In this document: one piece after another, positions 21,785-27,787 of the stretch
How positions within the stretch are numbered: the stretch's first letter is position 1
How the letters are laid out: each line of letters starts with the position of its first letter
Assembly: GCA_964617065.1 (NCBI GenBank)
Contig: CAZTVM010000007.1
Coordinates: 1-34,724, forward strand
DNA length: 34,724 nt
Reading direction: 5' to 3'
Source of the DNA: JAVBNU01 sp964617065
GTDB taxonomy: Bacteria; Cyanobacteriota; Vampirovibrionia; Gastranaerophilales; Gastranaerophilaceae
Translations under genes and position numbers: made by a program
The notes under the pieces: model-generated
The model's database searches: none
Told to the model about the DNA's origin: nothing
What the model saw: only the letters and a program-made list of their open reading frames with translations

Positions 21785-23389
21785 TCATACGCATTCTGTC
21801 TGCGCATCAATAGATAGGTCAACAGAATTGTTTAAAATAAGACCGTAAATTAAACTGTCAACTATTGCTGTATACGAGGCTTGAATAATATTCTCACTAA
21901 CACCCACAGTGTCCCACTTATTAAATCCATCAGTCGTTTCAATATTAACACGAACCTGAGCTGCTGTACCGTCTGTGCTGTCTAAAATACGTACTTTAAA
22001 ATCGCTTAATTTATACTTGTTAACAATCGGATAAATTGGCGCAAGCGCCTTGCGAAAAGCTTGGTCAATTGCGTTAACAGGTCCATCACCTTCTGATACT
22101 GTATGTATAACTTGTGAACCGATTTTTAATTTCACAGATGCGTCCATATTGCTGTTTGAATTTGAATCAAAATTATCGCCAAAAACTCGAATGTTTAAAA
22201 CCTCAAAGAAATCAGGCTTTTTATTTAAAATATCCAAAACGAGCAACTCGAAAGATGCTTCAGCTCCTTCAAAAGCAAACCCTTTCCACTCAAGCTTTTT
22301 TATTCGCTCTATAATATCTGGAATAATTTTTTCATCAAGGTCTTTAAACAGTTTTGAATATTCTAATTTCTCTTTAATTGAAGCTGTGCCTGACTGGTCG
22401 CTAACCAAAATTTTACGTGTGTTTCCAACTGCTTCAGGCGCAATATGTTCATAAGTTTTGGAGTTTTTAGCTACACCGCTGGCATGTACACCTGCTTTGT
22501 GCGCAAATGCGCTTCTTCCTACGAAAGGTGCATTTGAATAAACCGCTATGTTCGCAACTTCACCCACATACTTTGCTGTCGGAACAATTTTTTTTATTTT
22601 TTCTCCGATAAGTTCGTAACCTTTTTTAAGCTGCAAATTTGGTATTACAGAACACAAATTAGTATTTCCGCAACGTTCTCCATAACCATTCATAGTACCT
22701 TGCACCTGTATAGCTCCTGCTTCGACTGCTGCTATAGAATTTGCGACTGACATATCACCATCATTATGCGCATGTATACCCAACTTTGCGTCAGGAAATC
22801 TATTAGCTGTACTTTTAGTAATTTTATATATTTCAGTATTCAAACAACCACCGTTTGTATCGCATAAAATTATTCTTTCAGCGCCCGCCTTAAACGCTGT
22901 TTCAATGGTTTTTAAAGCATACTCCTCATTGTTTTTATAACCGTCAAAATAATGCTCTGCATCAAAAAAAACACGTTTTCCCTTTGATTTTAAGTACAAA
23001 ATACTTTGTTCAATCATTTTTAAATTTTCATCTAGCGTCGTATTCAAAGCATATTCGACATGAAAATCCCAAGTTTTTCCAAAAATTGTGATAATTTCAG
23101 TGCCGGCACTCAAAAGCATTTCCATTACCTTGTCTTTTTCCGCATCAATAAAAGGTTTTTTGGTACAGCCAAAAGCTGTTATTTTAGAATTTTGCAACTC
23201 TAGAAATTTTACTTGTTCAAAAATTTCAACATCTTTTGGATTAGCACCGGGCCAACCGGCTTCAATATAATCAATGCCCAAAGCGTCAAGTTTTTTTATA
23301 ATTTTAATCTTATCTGAAGTCGAAAAATTTACCCCTTCAGACTGCGCACCATCACGTAATGTAGTGTCATAAATTTCGATTTTACACAC
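21785..23389 (-). CDS. cimA: (R)-citramalate synthase
   Basis: Condenses acetyl-CoA and pyruvate to citramalate, the threonine-independent route to 2-oxobutyrate and isoleucine. 534 aa, starting with GTG 23389 behind AAGGGA. The N-terminal catalytic TIM barrel shows YDTTLRDGAQSEGVNFS, the metal-binding HAHNDGDMSVANSIAA and VQGTMNGYGERCGN. FVGRSAFAHKAGVHASGV follows at the linker. The C-terminal 130 residues form the LeuA-type regulatory domain (ADxSF-like EASFELLVL; VRVNIETTDG), the expected site of isoleucine feedback. Its length and the GAQSEGVNFS form favour CimA over 2-isopropylmalate synthase. It is transcribed after the TPR gene with a 12-base gap. Confidence 0.92.
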   Translation of the reverse strand: MCKIEIYDTTLRDGAQSEGVNFSTSDKIKIIKKLDALGIDYIEAGWPGANPKDVEIFEQVKFLELQNSKITAFGCTKKPFIDAEKDKVMEMLLSAGTEIITIFGKTWDFHVEYALNTTLDENLKMIEQSILYLKSKGKRVFFDAEHYFDGYKNNEEYALKTIETAFKAGAERIILCDTNGGCLNTEIYKITKSTANRFPDAKLGIHAHNDGDMSVANSIAAVEAGAIQVQGTMNGYGERCGNTNLCSVIPNLQLKKGYELIGEKIKKIVPTAKYVGEVANIAVYSNAPFVGRSAFAHKAGVHASGVAKNSKTYEHIAPEAVGNTRKILVSDQSGTASIKEKLEYSKLFKDLDEKIIPDIIERIKKLEWKGFAFEGAEASFELLVLDILNKKPDFFEVLNIRVFGDNFDSNSNSNMDASVKLKIGSQVIHTVSEGDGPVNAIDQAFRKALAPIYPIVNKYKLSDFKVRILDSTDGTAAQVRVNIETTDGFNKWDTVGVSENIIQASYTAIVDSLIYGLILNNSVDLSIDAQTECV

Positions 23390-23401
23390 GAACTGTTCCC
23401 T

Positions 23402-24820
23402 TTACTTTGACTTCGTAAAAAAGCCGACAATCTTATCTATAAGCCCAACTCCGTCAGAATTATCTTCTGATAAATCGGTGTTTTCTAATGTTTCTATTTT
23501 TTTCTTAATTTTTTCTGTTTCTTCATTCACAGGCGCCTTTTCCAAATATACTTTGTAATATTTCAGCGCATTCAAGTTATTCCGACTTTTTTCATAAATT
23601 TCGGCTAATTTTTTTATTGTCGTAAAATCGCTTGGTGCTATACTTACAACCTTTTCTAAATAATCAATTGCTTGCGGTTTGTTGTCCTCATCTAAACAAA
23701 ATTTAGCAGCTTTTTTCAGCATAGTCGTATTTTCAGGGTCAAGCACAATAATTTTTTCCACAAATTCAAATGTCGTATATTTTTCGTTCAAATTTTCATA
23801 CAAATTAACTATTTCATTCAAAGTAGAAATATCTTTGTCATTCAAATTGTGCGCACTCAAATATTCATTTAACGCCATTTCTGTTTTCCCACTCAAAGCA
23901 TAGCATTTACCCCAATTGTAGGAAGAATTAAATTTATCGTCTTTTTCTTCGTAAACAAGCGCTTTCATTTGGTAAGGCATTGGATTTAGCGCATTAAATT
24001 TCTCAAGTTGCTCGATTGTATTAAGACAGTTGTCAAAATCTTTTTCGTTGAAATAATATTCAGCTAAAAGCGAGTAATACTCAACATTTTTTGTAGCGAT
24101 GTTATTAATACATTCAAAGGCTTTGTCATTTTCACCTGCTGCCAGATAAGCTTTAGCTTTGGCTTCCGACGTTTGTGCATGTTTCAGCGCTTCTTCAGGA
24201 TTGTTTAATTCTGTCAAAATTATTGCCAATTTTTCTTTTAAATTTTTGCTGTCAGGAAACGCTTTAATGCCTCTATTCAATATTTCTACAGCGCCTTCTA
24301 TGTCTTCTTTTTCGCACAATTCAGCCAACTTGAAATAAACATTTACATTTTCTTCAAGTTGCAACATTTTACTGTATTCTTCAATAGCTAGCTGTGGCTT
24401 ATTAGTGGCTTCATACATTTGAGCAAGTAGAAAATCTGCTTCAAGAACATCTTTGTCGTTTTCTGCATTTTCCAATGATTTTCTCAAGTCAGTTACTGCT
24501 TGCGTGGGTTTATTTTCAGCAATTTTCAATTTTGCACGAGTCATGTAGTACTTAAATTTGTTGACTGAAAAATATAAATCCGTAAGCTTTGAGTAAGCTC
24601 CTGAGTCTGCAGGATTAAGCTGCAATGATTTTTCCCAATATTCTATTGCTACATCGTTTTTTCCTACCAACTCCGCTATATGTGCAACACGCAAAATCAA
24701 ATCCAAATCTTCAGGAAATTTTTTTGCTGACTCTGTATACAGAATATAAGCTTTTTCATATTCTTCTTTGTCCTCAAATAGCTGTCCTGTATTCAAAATA
24801 GTTTGTATATTTTGTGTCAT
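23402..24820 (-). CDS. multi-TPR repeat protein
   Basis: 472 aa built almost entirely of tetratricopeptide repeats, about ten to eleven units (for example EEYEKAYILYTESAKKFPEDLDL, NDVAIEYWEKSLQLNPADSG, PQLAIEEYSKMLQLEENVN, EDIEGAVEILNRGIKAFPDSKN, PQAIDYLEKVVSIAPSD). No signal peptide, so cytoplasmic. The C-terminus is an acidic linker and then an amphipathic tail (VGLIDKIVGFFTKSK) that could bind a membrane or partner. It is a protein-interaction scaffold with no defined role. A good ribosome site (AGAGGA) and a likely promoter precede it. It leads a co-directional run with cimA and glmS. Confidence 0.85.
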   Translation of the reverse strand: MTQNIQTILNTGQLFEDKEEYEKAYILYTESAKKFPEDLDLILRVAHIAELVGKNDVAIEYWEKSLQLNPADSGAYSKLTDLYFSVNKFKYYMTRAKLKIAENKPTQAVTDLRKSLENAENDKDVLEADFLLAQMYEATNKPQLAIEEYSKMLQLEENVNVYFKLAELCEKEDIEGAVEILNRGIKAFPDSKNLKEKLAIILTELNNPEEALKHAQTSEAKAKAYLAAGENDKAFECINNIATKNVEYYSLLAEYYFNEKDFDNCLNTIEQLEKFNALNPMPYQMKALVYEEKDDKFNSSYNWGKCYALSGKTEMALNEYLSAHNLNDKDISTLNEIVNLYENLNEKYTTFEFVEKIIVLDPENTTMLKKAAKFCLDEDNKPQAIDYLEKVVSIAPSDFTTIKKLAEIYEKSRNNLNALKYYKVYLEKAPVNEETEKIKKKIETLENTDLSEDNSDGVGLIDKIVGFFTKSK

Positions 24821-24857
24821 TTATCTGTCCTCTTTTGTGTTGCACATTTAATTATAT

Positions 24858-24886
24858 TACAGGTTTAGACAAAAAAAAGCAAATGT
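24858..24886 (-). promoter_or_regulatory. candidate promoter of the TPR-cimA unit
   Basis: Minus strand TTGCTT, a 17-base T-rich spacer and TAATAT, about 38 bases upstream of the TPR protein start. A nearby TATAAT is also present. Confidence 0.4.
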
Positions 24887-24895
24887 ATTTCCGCT
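24871..24895 (-). terminator. candidate terminator after the two-helix membrane protein pair
   Basis: Minus strand hairpin AGC-AAAT / ATTT-GCT with a two-base GG bulge, followed by eight T, 16 bases beyond the stop at 24912. The T run overlaps the next gene's promoter spacer. Confidence 0.4.
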
Positions 24896-24911
24896 AAAAG
24901 ATAAACCATCG

Positions 24912-25481
24912 CTATCTCTTACTAGCGTGTTGTGCAACAAAATCAGGCATCTCATTTTTTGCAGCCTTAAGTTTTAAATATTGTTTTGAAAGTTCACGTT
25001 TTTCAGACACATTTGCAGTTTTCGCAGCATCATTCATCTGGTTATACAACTCTGTTTCGACAGCGTTACCTCTAATATAAACATTCATATCATTGCTTTT
25101 TTGAAAAGTATTAACTTTGGCTTTATATTTTATTTCCGGCGCTTTAAACAATGTATACAATGCAGCAAATCCAACCACCGAAGCGCCGATAATTGCTAAC
25201 CAACCACCTAAATGCAACAAGTTTTTTTTGTAGCCTTTAACATTTGGCTTATTTTTGTTTACTAATTTTTGACTTGCACTGTACGTATCCTCTAGTAAAG
25301 TTGTATCGTCAGCGAGATAAAACAAAGCTTTTGCACCAAAACCAAGACCTGCTATAAAGGCACCTTTTACAAGCAATTGCGTTTCACCGCTTTTGCTTAT
25401 TGGATTTTTGTCATAAGTCGGTTGATTTTGAGAACCTAAAAAAGCTCTATTTGAAAAATTTGTTTGTTGCACTGCATTCAT
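24912..25481 (-). CDS. two-helix membrane protein A (paralogue of 25497-25997)
   Basis: 189 aa, unknown family. N-terminal tail with QTNF at 6-9, then NPISKSGE at 26-33. Helix 1 about 37-56 (Gly/Ala-rich), helix 2 about 89-112. After helix 2 comes KVNTFQKSNDMNVYIRGNAVETEL (within 122-145), then a charged helical C-terminus. The same blocks occur in the same order in the upstream neighbour, so the two are diverged tandem duplicates. AGGCGG precedes the ATG, and 15 bases separate it from the partner gene. Probably an inner-membrane protein with both ends on one side. Function unknown. Confidence 0.7.
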   Translation of the reverse strand: MNAVQQTNFSNRAFLGSQNQPTYDKNPISKSGETQLLVKGAFIAGLGFGAKALFYLADDTTLLEDTYSASQKLVNKNKPNVKGYKKNLLHLGGWLAIIGASVVGFAALYTLFKAPEIKYKAKVNTFQKSNDMNVYIRGNAVETELYNQMNDAAKTANVSEKRELSKQYLKLKAAKNEMPDFVAQHASKR

Positions 25482-25496
25482 AATAACCGCCTAATA

Positions 25497-25997
25497 TTAT
25501 ATATTAGCTACTCCAAGTGCATTTCCTCGATTAGCCATTTGTAACTTTAAGTTATCATCAAGCTTTTTGTCCAATGATATACGAGGGTCTAAAACTTCAC
25601 TGTGGACTTCTTCTGTAAGGTTAGATTTTAGTGCTCTGTCACGTGCAAAAACGTCCATTTCTTTTTCTTTAACAAACGCATTTACTTTTGTACTATATAG
25701 TTTTGAAGGTAGCGTAATGAGTAATGATACAGCCATTGCACCTAATCCGGCTAAAATAGAAGTTTTATTCTTAGAGAAAAAATTACCTTTTGTTCCTGCA
25801 GCGACAAAACATGATGTCAGTCCGCCTGCAACTGCACCAATAATAGCAGAACCGCCGACTGAATTAAGTATTGCCAGATTTTTTTCGGCATTTCTCGAAA
25901 TAGGATTTTCATACGGAGACGATTTTTCAATCTGATAATTATTTTTACCAAAATTCGTTTGATTTACATTCACATTAGAAACACGAGCTATTGACAT
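25497..25997 (-). CDS. two-helix membrane protein B (paralogue of 24912-25481)
   Basis: 166 aa from ATG 25997, chosen because a perfect GGAGGT lies 4 bases upstream; a TTG at 26009 is in frame but would place that site inside the gene. N-terminal tail with NQTNFG at 12-17, NPISRNAE at 31-38, helix 1 about 43-68, helix 2 about 78-98, then KVNAFVKEKEMDVFARDRALKSNL (within 104-127) and a charged tail. It aligns with the neighbouring protein through the NPIS[KR] and KVN[AT]F...M[DN]V[FY].R..A blocks. First gene of the pair. Function unknown. Confidence 0.7.
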   Translation of the reverse strand: MSIARVSNVNVNQTNFGKNNYQIEKSSPYENPISRNAEKNLAILNSVGGSAIIGAVAGGLTSCFVAAGTKGNFFSKNKTSILAGLGAMAVSLLITLPSKLYSTKVNAFVKEKEMDVFARDRALKSNLTEEVHSEVLDPRISLDKKLDDNLKLQMANRGNALGVANI

Positions 25998-26087
25998 ATT
26001 TACCTCCAAACAACATTAACATTTTCAACATATTACACTGAATACAAATATTATGAAAGATTATATTTGATAACACCAATCTCAATC

Positions 26088-26103
26088 TTTACATTTCTTT
26101 ACA
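26088..26103 (+). promoter_or_regulatory. direct-repeat box TTTACA-N4-TTTACA
   Basis: Same layout and same TTTC linker as the box at 10838-10853. It lies 97 bases before the unknown gene at 26201 and about a helical turn upstream of a possible -35 for the TATAAT at 26138-26143. Confidence 0.35.
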
Positions 26104-26200
26104 GAAATTTAAGCAATATTTTAAAAAAAATTGTTTTTATAATCATAGGAACATAGGAAATTTTTAGGATTTTGAGAATTAGTAGAAAAGGAGTAAATTT

Positions 26201-26911
26201 ATGACTGAGTACGCAGTGAGGAGTAATGAAGGCGGTATTAGAGCTGGGCTATATAACGCATGGCAGACCTGTTGCGATTTTTGTAATGCTTACGGTTCAG
26301 ATGTACAAGCTGGATCTTTAAGTGTGTTTGCGAGAAAAAATGCCAGCGCAATTAGAAATGCAGGTTATTACCCACCAGAGCAAAGAACTGGTTATGGCGA
26401 TGGATACGAAGTATTCCGTTCTTTTTCGGGTGAATTTTATGCAACTATCACAGGAGATCTTCCAGCAATGGTATTAGCTCCAAAAGAAACTTGCGAAGGC
26501 TTGTCCTATGCTTGTAGTAACCCTATAGACACAGTAGGCGGTGTAGTTGTAGAAGGCTGTGAATCTTTTCAAGAAGATCCTTATAGAGCTACAGGTGCGG
26601 GTCTAAGTTATATTATACCGGCCGGACTCGCAGGTAAAGCCGGTAAAACAGCTGTAAAATCTGCTGGGAAAGTAGCTGCCAAAGGCTATCATAAAATAAT
26701 ACCTAAAAAACCGATAGATCCCAGTATCCATTATTTAGGTAGTGGGCAGAACCCTTTCACTCCAGTCATTTTAAATGGAATGTACTATGCACCACCCGTT
26801 CTATACGGTGCTGCATCTACAGACGCTGCTAACGAAAACTTATCTGCGGCGGATACTGTTTTTGAACGTGCTGAAAGTTTCAAAACTGCCAGAGAGGAGG
26901 CTAATAAATAA
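26201..26911 (+). CDS. hypothetical protein with Cys cluster and Gly/Ala/Lys segment
   Basis: 236 aa, family not recognised. Cysteines at 24, 25, 28, 98, 105 and 120 could bind metal or form disulfides. Residues 131-165 are a Gly/Ala/Lys helix-forming stretch (GLAGKAGKTAVKSAGKVAAKG), which resembles the linker just before toxin domains in polymorphic toxins; no toxin domain is evident after it, only a Pro/Tyr-rich region and a charged tail. No signal peptide. An excellent ribosome site (AAAGGAG) precedes the ATG. GC content looks a little higher than its neighbours by eye. It lies alone between opposite-strand genes, with a TTWACA box and a TATAAT upstream. Function unknown. Confidence 0.6.
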   Translation: MTEYAVRSNEGGIRAGLYNAWQTCCDFCNAYGSDVQAGSLSVFARKNASAIRNAGYYPPEQRTGYGDGYEVFRSFSGEFYATITGDLPAMVLAPKETCEGLSYACSNPIDTVGGVVVEGCESFQEDPYRATGAGLSYIIPAGLAGKAGKTAVKSAGKVAAKGYHKIIPKKPIDPSIHYLGSGQNPFTPVILNGMYYAPPVLYGAASTDAANENLSAADTVFERAESFKTAREEANK

Positions 26912-26930
26912 AGGAAAATAATAAATAATT

Positions 26931-27584
26931 TTAGAATTTAAAAATAGTTGTCAAAAAATGACCAACTAAAAAAGATAATACTGATAAGACCGTAAAAATC
27001 AAAAAATACTTTAAAAAATTGCAACTTTTATTGTTGCTCTTTCTGGGCTTTTTTACTGATTTTGAGGTCTTATTTGTTTTATTTGACTTCTCTCTCGTCT
27101 TTTTTAGTTCTTTAGTATAAATTTCTTTCAGTTCATGTTTCGATGTCTTTTTCCCTGTCATTAAAAGTTCTTCGCTAAAAACCGTCTTATCTAGTTTTTT
27201 ATCGTATCCGAATTTAATGTTAGAATAAAAAACAGCGATTTCGTAAGCTCTCTCTAAACATTCAAGCGATGCTTTACCGTCCTTTTTAGCTGAAGAAGAA
27301 TGAGCAGAATTGTTGCCTTGCTTTTTTATAAAATACAAATCTTCTGAAAATTCTTTCATTCTAATATTTTCAAACGAATTGTCTTTTATTTTGTTAATCA
27401 TATCATCAAACGTCGACTCAGCTGAAATTTTGTCTTTCAATATATCTTTGCATAAATTTTCTGCAAATCTTCTGACTTGTACTACAGACTGCTCAAAATA
27501 TTCATCTCTGAAAAGATTTTCAGCTTCTGCAATAATATTGTACAATTTTAAATTGCGTTTTTTTAAAAATAAAAAATTACTCAT
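26931..27584 (-). CDS. DUF4145/HEPN-like protein with C-terminal membrane anchor
   Basis: 217 aa from ATG 27584 (a TTG at 27620 is in frame but has no ribosome site). Residues about 13-125 follow the DUF4145/HEPN-like helical pattern: NIIAEAENLFRDEYFEQSV, RRFAENLCKDIL, then DLYFIKKQGNNSAH with the conserved GN-xx-H ending. That pattern is found at the N-terminus of HsdR-type restriction subunits and in stand-alone defence-linked proteins. A Lys/Ser/Asn-rich linker (145-188) follows, then one hydrophobic helix (190-213) with the tail at the membrane. It is divergent from nrdD, with TATTTT at -12 to -7 and TTGATT 18 bases further up, implying a leaderless mRNA. Function unknown; an HEPN RNase role is not shown, since the catalytic R-x4-H is not clear. 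Confidence 0.65.
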   Translation of the reverse strand: MSNFLFLKKRNLKLYNIIAEAENLFRDEYFEQSVVQVRRFAENLCKDILKDKISAESTFDDMINKIKDNSFENIRMKEFSEDLYFIKKQGNNSAHSSSAKKDGKASLECLERAYEIAVFYSNIKFGYDKKLDKTVFSEELLMTGKKTSKHELKEIYTKELKKTREKSNKTNKTSKSVKKPRKSNNKSCNFLKYFLIFTVLSVLSFLVGHFLTTIFKF

Positions 27585-27590
27585 TCTTAC

Positions 27591-27620
27591 AAAATAGCAA
27601 AAACAAATAAAAAAAATCAA
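27591..27620 (-). promoter_or_regulatory. promoter giving a probable leaderless start of the DUF4145-like gene
   Basis: Minus strand TTGATT (27615-27620), an 18-base spacer and TATTTT (27591-27596), placing the expected start of transcription on the A of the ATG at 27584. Confidence 0.4.
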
Positions 27621-27650
27621 ATAAATAATTTATATTAAAAAAGTCTTCTT

Positions 27651-27676
27651 CAATTTTATAATCTGTGATAAAATTG
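27651..27676 (+). promoter_or_regulatory. nrdD promoter -10 inside a perfect inverted repeat
   Basis: Arms CAATTTTAT (27651-27659) and ATAAAATTG (27668-27676) around 8 bases. TATAAT (27657-27662) lies within, so a bound repressor would block RNA polymerase. It does not match the known NrdR box. It precedes the cobalamin riboswitch. Confidence 0.45.
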
Positions 27677-27689
27677 TAAAATCGACTAA

Positions 27690-27782
27690 AGGAAAGCATG
27701 GGTGAAATTCCCACACTGGTCCGCAGCCGTAACAGTCGGAATGCTTTGTCGGTATGTTGATACTTACGAGAACTAAGGGAGT
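27690..27782 (+). promoter_or_regulatory. cobalamin riboswitch upstream of nrdDG
   Basis: The conserved core reads GGGTGAAATTCCC-ACACTGGTCCGC-AGCCGTAACAGT. It is enclosed by the stem AAAGCAT (27693-27699) / ATGCTTT (27741-27747), with inner stems GGG/CCC (27700-27702 / 27710-27712) and ACTG/CAGT (27715-27718 / 27733-27736). The GGTGAAAnTCC and GnCCGC..CCGTAACAGT strings are hallmarks of B12-sensing RNAs. The ribosome site AAGGGAG follows directly and there is no terminator hairpin, so control is probably at translation: B12 present, nrdD off. Confidence 0.85.
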
Positions 27783-27787
27783 TTTTT

